A stretch of DNA of 64,000 bases, taken from NCBI GenBank assembly GCA_013398275.1, contig VZSE01000585.1:941296-1005295 (forward strand), given 5' to 3'. Shown piece after piece: positions 52,403-64,000 of this stretch. Source of the DNA: Promerops cafer (lineage: Eukaryota; Chordata; Aves; Passeriformes; Nectariniidae). Every line of letters begins with the position of its first letter. Position 1 is the first letter of the stretch. The notes beneath the pieces are model-generated. The model had not been told where the DNA came from, made no database searches, and saw only the letters and a program-made list of their open reading frames with translations. The translations under genes and the position numbers were made by a program.

Positions 52403-55195
52403 AAACTACCCACATTTAAATACATCCATGAAAAAATTTAACATTTATGTCCTGGTTATTTTGCCCATACTATTGTAAAGTATCAGCTCAGCTTGCCTCC
52501 ACAAGATTTCACCCACTCTGTAATATTTTAAGTTTGCTTTTTTTTAAAGACATCTTTTCTTCTTTCCATTTTGAGCTGGAGTTTTGTGAATGGAGTGCTG
52601 AGATTTCTTTGCTGACACATTTGGAGTCCAGAAAAATGGTCAAGAGATGAGAATTATTGTGGGAGGGGAAAAAAAAGAAAAGGTAGAAAACACACTTAAA
52701 ATCAACAGACAAGTGAAAGGGGCAGAAATTCACTCCCCAAAAAAATTTCAAAGCACAATGAGAAGGAACAAAACCTTAAAATCTCTCTGATTCACCCACA
52801 TACTGAGTTACTTTAATTTTGTTTCTGTCACAACTTTCCTATTTCCATATAATCTTACATTATCTTTTTCTCTCAGCGGATGTTCTCTGCTGTATGGTAT
52901 TAAAAATACATACTGCTTATGCAGTAACATACAGGAGAGGAGGCGAAAACTGGGAGGAAAAAAGTAAAGTATTGAGAGGGTAAATTAAAAATTAGAAGAT
53001 CCAAGAGTGTAGAGCTGTAGTCCTGGGAAATGGTTTGAAACAGGGGAAAAAAAGTTAATAGGGAAAAAAAGGGAAGTGAAGTGGATGATGGAAAGTGATA
53101 AGAGGTACAGAAGCAAGAGAAATTTAAAAAGACAATCTGAAGTGTAGAAATACAGGAAATATCTGAAATCAATGTGGTCAAAGGTTGGAAATAAGTTAAA
53201 ACCACAGTAATAAAAGCTAAATTCTCTCCAAATATTTTGTGCATTTTTAATACTTGCTTGAAAGTGAAAAGGAGCCCAAAAACAGTAGTCTTGACTGAGG
53301 TACAGCTTGAAAGAAGATGAATAATTACAATGTCTGTTTCTGTATTGATGTCTGTCTGCAGGTTCCTAAGGCCAGTATTAGTTTAAATGAGTTGGAGCAG
53401 GGGAAATAACACTTTCATCAGTTTGGTCACAGGACTGTTTTGTTTTTTATTTTTTTTTTTCTGAACTGATTACAAGTGGTTTGAGCCAAATCCTACTGAA
53501 AGAGGCAAGTGATCAGCTCATAAGACCTCGAAGTTCAACTTCCACAATTACAGTTATGCCAGGATATCTTTAAAAGGCAGGGCTGTGAATCTTGTGGATG
53601 TACATGTGAGAGAAAGAGGAAGAGTCAATTATAGTATATAAACATTTACACCTTCTTTATACAGCTGAGCATCAAAGAAACACATTTTAATAAAAAGCCT
53701 AATTATTTCAGTCTCTTATGTTTTGCCAATCCCACATCCCATGTCAGTTACTTGCACCCAAAGCAATATCTTGTTTCCAAGGACACAGAGTTGTCTTTGT
53801 TCATTGCTGGGAATTTCTGCATTGGAGGGATTTCTGACAGAAGGTATGAGTTTCCTTCTTATTAACATGTGAAGGTTTGCAGACTTCATGGACATGATTT
53901 CAGTGGGGAAAGCTAACTCCCAGTATTCCAGAGTATGTTCAAAAAGTTAATTTACTTGCTAATGTTTTTCTGACAACTCCACTGTTATCAAAGGTGGGTT
54001 TGTTGGAATAAAAAAAATCTATCTTCTTGTGACAGACCTCATTCTTTTGCGTGACACGGTGGTGGTCTCACAAGCCCTAGTGCTTGAAAGGAAAGAGATA
54101 GGATCACTAATAAAATTTGTCCTCACTGCAAGTTAATAGAACCCTCTAAATTGTTGTGTGATCATACATAGTATCATGTCCTTGTGTGGTATGAGTAATT
54201 ATGGATATTGATGCATTAGAAGTGTAGACAAATATTGTCAAAAATTTTCTGTGATGTGATTGTCTTCTCCAGAGCAGGAGAAAACCTGCTTTTAAAAGAG
54301 ACTGTAATCAAATACCTAAAATCTTTGTTTCAACTTAATATATTATCTTTTATTCCCTCCCATTATATTGTACTATTTCTTGTATTTGCTAAAACAGAGT
54401 TTCTCACCCCTGGCGTCATAGCTCTTTTGTATATGAGAGGAAATGATAGTTGCTTGGCCTTATTTACACATTGAGCACACACATCTGCAGACATTAGATA
54501 TTCTTTTTCCACTCCTTTCTATTCTTTTTTGCAACATTTTGTTCCCAAAAGTTTGTAAAGGTAAAATTAAATGTATTTGATTTACAAACTGTTCTCATTA
54601 TTAGACTTATGCTTGTGTTTTAATTATGGCATTCATAACATTCCTATGGATTCCTAATGTCAAGGAGGAGTAGCCTTTCCATAGCTTTATAAAGCCCTTG
54701 AATGAAAGCCCCTTTAAAGGAAGATTCCTTGCAAAGGGTGTATTTCTATCACATTGCATTTGTGCTGAGCTGATAAGCAGATGGTCTGCAACAGCTTGTA
54801 CTTTTCAACTTTTATAGTAAATCATTTTATTTCTGCATATAATAGGTTGTAATATAAACTAGAAACCCAAATATAGAGTTTTTCAGGAACAGGGAGGTGT
54901 TAAGTCGAATGAAATATAATATTTTAGTCAATGGCAAATAGAAATGTACTTTCTGCCTATAGCAATTTAAGTACTCATTTCTTTTAGCAGTTCATATGTA
55001 CAAGTGGTATGCTCTTCAAAATCCATTTCCCACCCTGTTTTCTCTGGTCCTCCTAATATTTATGCAATTCCTGCTGTTGGTCTAAAGATGGGGAATATCA
55101 ATTCAATTTGACAGGAATGTTGAGTTGATGAGCATCTAGGTATGGTTCAGCATACTCATATTTTTTTTTAGGCGATAAATAATGGGAAGAATAGG

Positions 55196-55200
55196 CTTGG
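55196..55200. repeat. Target-site duplication, left copy (CTTGG)
   Basis: CTTGG immediately precedes the TG terminus of the solo LTR and is repeated exactly at 56338-56342. A 5-bp staggered target duplication is what a retroviral integrase of this general class makes. It shows that the LTR arrived by integration here and that both edges are intact. Confidence 0.85.
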
Positions 55201-56337
55201 TGTCCTGGTTTAAAGGACAGGTGTCCGCCAAGGAAGGCAGGAACCTCCCTTGTAATGGAAAATGTGACCCCTTCCCTCCAAATTATTATAACTTTGAAAT
55301 TACAGGGCTTTCAGGCAAGGATATGGGAAGAGGAATAGCAGCTCTTTCCTGGTGCGTAGAGCAAGGCGAAGCAGAGCCAGAGCCCAGTCGCGGCCGTCTC
55401 TCGGCTCTCGGGCGCCTTTCCCCTTGGTGCAGCTCCGGGCTCGGCCAGCAGGGGCGCTTTTGGCTGCGGGCCGGGCCGGGCGGGTGCGATGATTCCCCCG
55501 TGGCTGCAGGGGGCGCTGTGGCACGAGCTCAGCCGCATCTCTCTCACATGGTAATGGCGGGCGCGCTGGCAGAAGGGAGAGAAAAGCGGCTTCCTTTTCC
55601 AACTCATGGTGGGCCGCCGGTCCCGGTGCTGCTCCAGATGGTAAAACTGGCTACAGCAGGAAACTCAGAGCAGCAAGCCAGAACAGCAGAGGTAAGCACA
55701 CCCCAAAATGGCAAACAAAGTGTAGAAAAAACTCCAAAGCCGTAGCAGGAGCCACAGGGGTCAGGCAGGCATAGGGTGTCAGATTAAAGTGTAGCAAAAA
55801 ACCCGAAGCAGCATCAGAACACAGCGGGGCTGGGCAGGGGCAGTTGGGCTCCCGCAAGCAGCCAGGAAAGGCTCCCTCCGGAAGCAGGAAGGGGTTGGGG
55901 TCCCGTGTTTCCCCCCAAGGCACCCAAGTAGAGGTCGAGGGTCCTTTCCAGTGAGGTCAGATGTTGACAAGGTATCAGTTCAACAGCTGCTCTTGCGAGC
56001 AAAGCCTCCCTCACTGCAGGAGGAGTAAAGGATGGAACTCCACAGAGGCAGTGAATTCTCCCCACAGCAACAGCAGCAAAATCTCACCTCCAGTACCGAG
56101 AGCAAGAAAGAGCGAGAAGCTGAGCCCAGCCCCTCACCCCCCAGCCAAAATCTTGAGGTATCTCTGCCCTTCCCAAGAGAAAGCCCCCCAGCTCAGAGAC
56201 AGTAGCAAACTGCCCACTTCCCCCACCTCCTTGGCTATATCTTTTGTCTCTCTTAAGTACCATCATTCCCATCTCTTAGGAGAAAATTCCCTGAGCAAGA
56301 AGAAAGAAAACAAAAAGAAAAATCCTAACCTCCAACA
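55201..56337. mobile_element. Solo LTR, long, GC-rich, bird ERV
   Basis: A 1137-bp segment starts TGTCCTGG, ends CCAACA (TG...CA) and is flanked by a perfect CTTGG duplication. No gag, pol or env sequence adjoins it, so it is a solo LTR. It resembles a family I associate with passerine genomes; that comes from memory and was not searched. About 55340-55630 is dense in CpG and G/C, in sharp contrast to the window. Retained CpGs, exact ends and a perfect duplication argue for a recent insertion. Orientation is uncertain because both ends are compatible with TG...CA. A 187-codon plus-strand frame (55182-55745) starts outside the LTR, crosses its edge and shows no domain, so it is not called a gene. 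It is a possible promoter or insulator by composition. Confidence 0.9.
55340..55630. promoter_or_regulatory. CpG-dense block inside the solo LTR
   Basis: This is the only stretch in the window with closely spaced CpG dinucleotides and high G+C, including runs such as GTCGCGGCCG and GGGCCGGGCCGGGCGGG. In LTRs such a block often overlaps the transcription start region. Whether it is methylated or active cannot be read from sequence. It would pass for a small CpG island in automated annotation, although it is element-derived. Confidence 0.6.
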
Positions 56338-56342
56338 CTTGG
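56338..56342. repeat. Target-site duplication, right copy (CTTGG)
   Basis: Exact match to the five bases at 55196-55200, directly after the CA terminus of the solo LTR. Confidence 0.85.
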
Positions 56343-59300
56343 GTAAGAGGTGAAGGGTCGCAGTGCAAAGAATTCCTTCAGACCATCCTCATTTTGATCA
56401 TAAATTGGATCATAAATTCGACCTCCTAGATGATAATAATCACGTCTAGTCTCAGAGTTCAGCAGTTTTTTTCTTGGTGATCAAGGTAAGATGATCAACC
56501 ACTGGTTCTTTATCAAATGGAAGAGGTCAAGCAACAGTAGCAGGTGGCACAGTAAAGCATTTCTTTCAGCTTCTTTGCTGAACAAGGAAGAAGCGTGCTA
56601 GATAGATAGGAATTTGCAAGCTAATTAACTATGCAAAAATAGAGATTTATTATATGAATTGACTATGGCCTGTTCAAAGTGAGTTTGCAATTAAGCTTTA
56701 TTTATTTCTTTTTACATGGCAATTTACAGATGTGTAAAAAAAAGAGATACGTCTGGTAGGTTTATGCTGGAAGTATTGGTCATTGAGGAAGTGCCATTAC
56801 ATCTCCTAAAAGCAGAAAGGCAAATAGACAAGCTAGGGAGAGTGTTGCTTGTTTATGTTTAAATTAAGTTACTATATTGTAATTACAGTTGCAGACTTTA
56901 TTGATGCTTTGGTATGGACCAACAGCATTGTCTCCTTGTCGCATGGGATGGGAGGAGTCTCTGGCACTGCTAGAAAAAAAATTAAAAGTCTGTTTTGCAG
57001 AGTCTGTCTGCAAAAAATCTTGGTTTCTAGGTTTTCAGTGAGGGAGAATTAGAACAAATGGAAAATAAACAACCTCCCTGAAGGCCCCTCTTCTAAAGCC
57101 TGAGCTCACTTATAAAGTGTTGACAGTTCCCTATACAAAAAACATCAGAAGTGCCAGATTCCTGAAGTGTCGGGAAATTGCAAGATTAGGTGATATGCCT
57201 AAGGAAACTGAAGGAAACAAAACAAAGTAATCACTGCGGGGTTTCTTAAAAATATTTTTTTTGTTAGTCGGCCTTCAACATGGATGCAGAAAATACATAG
57301 TTTATCCAATTGATTTCTTCATTTCTAGTCATTCTTTGATTGTTTGACAGCTTTAAGTAATGCTGTTGTAGAAATTTATGTGAATTGGACAGAGGGTGTA
57401 TATTTTGGGACAAATTACTTCCGATTTAAATTTTTATTTTAAAATAATCTCATAGGTGTCTTGTGCTGTTTTACAAGTAACTGCAACAAAAAATAAAAAA
57501 CGGGATTTTAGCAGTGCTAGTAATTGGTACTTTACAAGTAATAATAGATGTTAAATGTGGATTTCTAAGACTGATATCAAAACAGTTTTGAGCGAATCAT
57601 CTATATATTTTCTGGAGTATATTATAGAAATGTTACCAAGGCAGTTGAAAGGCAGTTTCATTCAGATGGTGAATACAGCTGGATTGATTTTTTTTCATGG
57701 TATCTCTTCAAATCTTATCCTAGATATTCCTACCAACACCTTAGCCTGAGCCCCTCAATGTATTTTCTATTTTCAATACAAACACAAGTGTGTGGTGTTT
57801 GCTAAAGGTAAGACATGAAGTGTTGAACTAAGAGGTAAAAGACACTGCTGTAGTGGGATAAGGGGCAAATTTTAACTCCACATTGAAAATGTTCCTCTTA
57901 AGGGTGAAATCTTTTAATTAAATTATAACAAGTTAATGCAATGTAGAGCCTTAATGAAGAACTTCATTGATTTGTAACCACTTTGTAGGTGATCACCTGA
58001 GAGAAGACTACATAACTTTGGGAAGCTGCAGGACGTAGTACTGAACATATGAAGAAAAGTATGGTAGGTTTAATGCAAGCATGGAGCAAGCACTATTCCC
58101 AAGTAATTCCCAAAAATAAAGCTGCTGTGTTTGGTTCCTCTGCATAATTACTGAAGACATCATCACAGGTCTGTGCTGTGAAGTCATTCTTCAGAGGGAC
58201 TTCAGGAAACCTAAAGTTGCAGCCAGCACTGACTCCTGCTAGGCAACCAACCTGCAAAGGTTGGCCAGCCCTTTCCTGACCTTGCTCCACTCATGGAAGG
58301 TTTGGGAAGTGCACATCAACCCTCGGCACAGGTAGTGGCTTGGTCTCACACAGATCTGCCAGGAAATGGAGGGCTGGAGTTGGAGAGAGGTTGTATTCTC
58401 TTCTTTCCCCTCCACAGAGTCATTCTGTGTATGGTAGGGATTTGGTTTCTCTGCAAAGTAGAGGTTTCTCACCTTTCTGCACCTTTCCCAGAAGCTTTCA
58501 CTCCTTCTAAGAGTTTTGTTGGGTTTGGGTTGTTTTTTAGGCTTTTTTGGTTGGCTGGTTCACAGGTTGGTTGGTTGGGGTTTTTTTCTGTCACAATCAG
58601 GCTAATTTGGCTTGGCTTACTGATTTTAAAATAGATCTCAAGGATGGCTTCTAACACCTCCTGAACATACATCTGTGCATGTTTTGAATCAATTTCCTTG
58701 ACCAAGATCTGATTAGATTTCTGACTGTCTCTTTGCTGTGCTCACCAGGTTTGGAGAGGGGAGGGCAACCTTGCTGCCCTGCCATGATACATGTCCTGCA
58801 TCAGTTTATGAACTGTTGTCATCTTAATGAAACAATTACTGCTTGAGTTAGACAGACTAGTTTTCACTGAAATCTTGTTGTTTGTTTAACCCACAAGCAA
58901 TGGTCTAAATGACTCTTTCCACAACATCTTGCTGTACTCAACTGTAGTGAAATGCAATAATCCTTCTCCCTTTTTACCTCGAGTATCCTTTCTTTTTCAC
59001 TGTGCTACTCTATTTGACACAGAGTACTCTGAGCCATCTCTCATACAGACAGAATTTGAACCACCTCTTCTATAAACAGATTTCCAGTACTTTGAATTTC
59101 ATTTTACAACTTATCAGAAATCTTTCTGTTCACAAGGATAATTTTAAGAGGGTTGTTATATTCTGCCAAAGAGTTTCCAGTGTGTACTTGTATTGCATTT
59201 TAGGGGTCAGAACTTGCAGCACAACCACTGTTTTCAAATCACACTGGCAATACTTGTCTTTACGTAATGCATTGGAAGGATATTTCTGGTTCTTTGCTTT

Positions 59301-62300
59301 GAATGATTTGATAGCGAGATATCTTTCAAGAATGTGACACTTTTGCACAGAAGCAATGTGCAAAATCCCCCACAAAGCTTGAAGTATCAAAACAGGCCAA
59401 AGCTATCTCTTTTCTCTTTGCCTCTGGCTAGCCCTCAAGTATGTTACTTTTGACTACTAGTTCTTCAACTTTACAGGTTTTTTACATCAGTTTCCGAATT
59501 TGCTAAAAAAATGGAGAGAAAAAAATCTGTAACATGCACTTACACTCTGTATCATGATCCATATTAGTTTCTACTATGGTAAATATGAGAAGTAGCTTTA
59601 CTGCCATGTTTCACATGGCTTAAATTAAAATGGTATTTCCATTGTCCTAATATGCATGTTGGTTTTTTAATGGTCATTCTAGTCACATATTTTGAGGAAT
59701 GTTTTCCAAAGTTCTGTACTCAGCAAGGGAAGTATTTTAAATTATTTGCTTCAAATGCTCTGATAAAAGCTTTCATGCTGAAACATACACATGTTTTCTA
59801 ACACAGTCTTCTTTGTTTCACCATATGCAGAGCACTAAATAAATGCAAACTACTTGTTCTATCCCAGCAAATGAATAATTCCCACAGGAAAAGGAACATC
59901 TAGAGATGTATTCAGGGTATATTACAGGGTATGGAAAGAAATCTGGTTTATGATGAGCCAGGTGAAAAAAAAAGTGTCTTCAGGTGATTTGCTTTAAACT
60001 CTATTGTAGATGGGTTCCTTTAAATTCCACCTGAATTGTCTGGATGGTCTTTCATATAATTAGTATGTCAAACATTACTGATTCTTTAAACTAACAAGAT
60101 TAGCCACAGATATGGATTATATTGACATGATAAAAATGTTTATGAAGATTTTATGGGAAGAAAAACTCCCCAGAGAAATACTTCCCCAGACTACTTTAGT
60201 TTCCAAGTTGACTATGCACTGGGAGAAGGTTTCAAAGTGAGTCATTACTCTGAAATAAACTGGCTAAGTATCTTGCACTAAACCCATAAAAAATCATCCT
60301 TTGAGGAAGTCTGATTATTATTTCACTTTTGAGCATAATTACTCAGACTTCTTTGTTGTTTTAGTATGCCATACACCTCTTTTCTCCACTCTAATTACTG
60401 GGAACATACAACAAAAGAATTTTCTGCAAAATTTTCTGCCGAATACTTCTCAATGCTGGCCACTCAATATTTCATAAAATAGTTGCCATAACACAGGGTT
60501 TCCCTGGTTTTCCTGCAAATGCTAAGTGAATTAAAAAACATGGCTGAAAATAGGGTCATCTTAGTAATTTTTGAAATAAGTACTCTAGAGCCTCACACAG
60601 ACTTCTCGAGACTTCTTTTTTCTTCTCTTTTTTATTATTTATCCTCTGGTTTGCCCTCTTTATAAACTTTAAGTCTGCTTTAAATTTATTCTGAAGTCCC
60701 TGGATTAGGTTTAAGGATGTTTAAAGATTTGATTTAGTTTTAAGAGTGTTTGTCATCATTTTGTTTTCTGTTTCTTCGAATTTCCCACACTGTTGTGCAG
60801 CTAAATGTTTTTTAACATTTTGCTATTTATTTATCAAGAGTTCTGCTAGTCAGAAAGATAATTTACAAGGAAATGTTGCAACTGGAAGAGAAGTAAAGTG
60901 AAAAGAAGTGTAAAAGGGAAGACCAACCTTTTTTAAAAAAATGTAATACCAGAATTATTCCAACTCTTCCAATTTCGTTCAAACAATTTTTGCTGCAAGA
61001 GGTGTTTAGTCCCCTCCTCAATATTTAGTTCTTAATCTTCTCATTTTCACAACATCTTGCAGAAATTACGAAATTAATGAAATTGAAAATCATGAGCCAA
61101 CCCTCCACCCACCTAGGGCACTATCTGAGAACAATCAAAAAACAGTAATAAACTTGGCAGCTTTCTCCCATCATTCAAGTGCCAAAAACTACACAACCCT
61201 TTTTTACTTAATTTTTAATTAATTAGCAATGTTGGGATTTTTTTAGAATCAGTGTAATTTTATGTACCCTTTGTTGTTCCTACAAATTTACTAAAACAAT
61301 AAAAAAATACTTGTAAGTAATACACACCCTTACCATTCAACTGATATTCCTTCAACACACTGCAGCACAGACTTCCTACTGAACTCATGGCCTTGCAGTT
61401 ATTCCAAGCCTGTAAATAAGTTAATTTGCCTAAAATCTACTACTTCTGCAGAGAGCTAAATATTTAGAAGAATCATAAGCCTCATTCAGGTTATACAGAA
61501 ACCCCACAACAGCAAGAATTTCTTTAAAAATTTAATTATATATATCAAAGAAACAGCAGAGCTAGGGAATGAGACAAAGTTCAATGGAATCAGTACTTCG
61601 GTCCTTTTTGTGCCAGCCCATTGGCACTGCAAAGAAAGCTCTGCTTGTGATTCAAAACCATGTTTCCTAGCATTGTGTAAAGATAGGTAATTATTTCCCT
61701 CGCTCTGAGTTTTTAATCCTATTTTTTCCATTTTTCTCTGTACTTGGAGATAATACCCTCTGTGTTTCATGATGCTGTTTTGAAAATATGCCACTTATGA
61801 AGTAATAGGAACTGGAGTTCAGGCCTGACACTGTTCCTCCTCAAGAATTCTTTTACAACACTTCTCCAAACATTGAGTGGCTTTCTGCACTGTTGCCATT
61901 TCATACGCTGAGGCACATATAAGCATCTTACTTGAAGGGTAAGTAAAATTTTTTTTATTTGACAGCCATCCACTTCTTTCCCTGGGTTTTACCCTTTCTA
62001 TAAGGTAAATTTTGAACCAATCCTGCAAGGGAGTCATCATGGTATTAGTGTGATCACCTTTCTAACTAAACAGCCTGATTTCTGTAGGTGTTAAAGCTGG
62101 TTTGGAACACTGACAGATCATAAAGCTCTGGGCAACCTTGCAACTGCATTTTGCAGGACAGGACACTCTGGGAGAAGGTGCCAATTCACACACATTGCAC
62201 GTTAACAAGTACAAGGCAAGGCTGAAAACTGTTGAGATGGAACTTTAAAAGGCAAAAAAAGTTCTTACTGTATCTGTGGTTTTGTGTTCTTAAAAGAATA

Positions 62301-64000
62301 GTGAACAAACCACACCAAAACTTCATTGGTATCACCTACTCAAGCCGACTCAGCTACTCCAAGGACTGCTCTGCCCCATTATGCAGTTCTCTCTTGCCCT
62401 ATTCAGCAAAGAGCAGTATTACAGGTGAGAGAACACTGAAGAGCTCCAAGTTGTGGACTACCGTGTTTGATTGTTCCTCATGGTTTTCTTTTTAATCTGC
62501 TTTTTTCCTTAGGGTTTATTTTCCCCCAGAACTTTTCCAAGAAAATTATTATCCACATTTCTCTGGAGAGATTTTTATTTGTGTCAAACAAACTTCTTTT
62601 CAAAGATTTTTAAAAAAAGAAGAAATCAAACTATGCTGACAGATACAGCCATTGTGCAATTTTTGTAGACATGTGTTGTCTTTAATCAGTGCTTTTACAT
62701 TCATCAGAAATAAAAATCTGTTTACGATGCTGGGGGAATTAAAGCTCTGAAGAGATTGTTTTAGTTCTCTTTATTTATGATGATTTGTTAGCTCTTGACT
62801 GCAGAAATAATTTTGTTGTTTACATTAATCTGTGGTGGCAGTATTAACTTCACATCATACATAAATGTAATTATTGATCATTACCAGCTGTAATTCAGTG
62901 TTAGAATTACAGATTTACATAATTGTGCTATTAGGTGTAAACTTGAACTTCATATCTGGGGTCACAAATAACTGGAGGCAATAGAAACAGAAAATTCTGA
63001 TTATATGTCATTCATATTTTAATATATGCTGTTGCAATTTTGATCAGTGTTAATGTAAATATTTTTATGTACTATACAGCAATGAGATGCTAATGGCTAG
63101 AAATTACAGCAATATTGATCTAGCTAATAAAATGGACTGCATTAGTAAGAGAGGATATTTATTATCTCCTCCAAAAACTACTATACATCATCTGCACAAG
63201 GAAGATTTCCTCTATCAAAGATTGAGATGGTATTCTGGAAATGGTGTAAAGCTCTTCTCAACAATCAATCACAGGTTACCTTGTTTTTTCTGCCAGCAGC
63301 TTTTTCACTGATAAAGCTTCAGAGAGAGAAACAAGCTAAATAAAGGGAGGCACTTCTGTAATACATTCTCTTCTCCTCACATAATCTGCACATAAAAAGA
63401 TACTCCAGAAAGAACAGTCGGTACAGTTGGCCTTCTCCAAAAGCTCCTCTACAGGCATTAGGGGAATGTGCATGCACATCCCTGTCTTACTGGTTGCCTC
63501 AAGCAAAACCTTTGAACTCAGTGTTGCTCTTGGGCACAGTGCAGTGAGAGGTCTTGAAGATACAGGCCTGCACCATCTCTTCATCTGGACTTGTCAGATA
63601 CAGCCGACATAAAACCACACACTGAAAACAGCTGGACTGCTACGTATTACAAGAAGAATGATCTAGATAAGGAGAAAAGATGGCTTAAAGTAAAGATTTG
63701 TGTAAGATTTGACAACATACACAGCTTCCCAGAATTCATCCTTTGTGAAACAAACCACACACGAGAATTTTAGTATTCCAAGCAACTGGAACATGCTCCA
63801 TTCGTCCACAGGGAGTTGTTAACGTCTCACTTCCTATGCTTATGCAACACAATAGCTCAAAGTGAAAGGTCACACAAAGCTTAAACCATAGAAAAGCAGC
63901 ATTAAACTTTAAAAATCAGCTAAATTGAAATTCGTATTAAGAGAAAAACTGAAAATGAAAAATAGTTTCTATAAAAATCTTTTTATACAAAACAGATATG
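56343..64000. other. Non-coding AT-rich sequence, no gene seen
   Basis: Unique sequence to the end of the window. It contains a 12-bp tandem duplication (GATCATAAATT, 56396-56418), a G/T-rich patch with repeated GGTTGG at about 58548-58580, and a 14-bp palindrome ATGTGCATGCACAT at 63466-63479. Several 60-113 codon frames exist (for example 58293-58634 plus and 61486-62040 minus in overlapping frames), and none shows a known domain. Confidence 0.65.

Larger units (their letters stand above)
50503..55195. other. Non-coding AT-rich sequence, no gene seen
   Basis: Unique AT-rich sequence with no supportable coding region. It contains the 24-bp tandem duplication at 52105-52156, the A/C-rich low-complexity tract at 52306-52402 and a poly-T run near 53451-53460. 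The longest frame (114 codons, minus, 52900-53244) is hydrophobic and Phe/Leu/Ser-rich, as AT-rich antisense usually is. Confidence 0.65.

Noticed and set aside
55182..55745. 187-codon open frame on the plus strand, among the longest in the window
   Set aside because: It starts 19 bases outside the solo LTR, crosses the LTR edge and target duplication, and runs through GC-rich LTR sequence where stops are rare. No domain is visible.
58548..58580. GGTTGG-rich patch as a G-quadruplex
   Set aside because: The runs are only two G's long apart from one GGGG, which makes a weak quadruplex at best. T/G-rich patches are common in this window.
61486..62040. Three overlapping minus-strand frames that could be pieces of one broken gene
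   Set aside because: Joining them would need frameshifts for which there is no homology evidence, and the translated pieces match nothing I know. Chance is the simpler reading.
63466..63479. 14-bp palindrome ATGTGCATGCACAT
   Set aside because: Palindromes of this length are within chance expectation for the window size, and no second site or context supports an operator or binding array.

Overview
This 64 kb window looks like vertebrate, and specifically avian, non-coding DNA. It is AT-rich throughout and rich in stop codons in all frames. None of its open reading frames resembles a protein family I recognise, apart from reading-frame debris inside transposable elements. The avian call rests on three elements: a 5'-truncated CR1 LINE with the CR1-type terminal octamer at its 3' end (8165-9076), a solo LTR resembling a widespread bird ERVL-type LTR (44347-44920), and a long GC-rich solo LTR resembling a family I associate with passerine (songbird) genomes (55201-56337). 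The passerine assignment is an inference from remembered consensus sequences; no search was run.

Layout. 1-7.8 kb: unique AT-rich sequence with minor tandem duplications and small hairpins. 7.8 kb: GATA-type microsatellite. 8.2-9.1 kb: the CR1 copy. 9.1-20.6 kb: unique sequence containing a notable pre-miRNA-like hairpin at 14334-14407. 20.6 kb: compound trinucleotide repeat. 20.7-37.7 kb: unique sequence with a 23-bp palindrome and a short antisense CR1 3' tail at 36.1 kb. 37.7 kb: pyrimidine-strand (TTTTC)n/(TTCTC)n array. 44.35-44.92 kb: decayed solo LTR. 45.9-46.3 kb: purine-strand compound array with an undetermined base at 46057. 46.3-55.2 kb: unique sequence, including an interval near 47.4-48.3 kb with the look of a conserved non-coding element. 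55.2-56.34 kb: well-preserved solo LTR with a perfect 5-bp target-site duplication, which supplies the only CpG-dense block in the window. 56.4-64 kb: unique sequence.

There is no operon, gene cluster, rRNA, tRNA or CRISPR array that I can support. The simplest reading is a gene desert or the inside of a very long intron. Nothing here supports a new protein-based system. The observations most worth a second look are the 14.3 kb hairpin, the young CpG-rich solo LTR with a CTCF-like core, and the two large purine/pyrimidine arrays.
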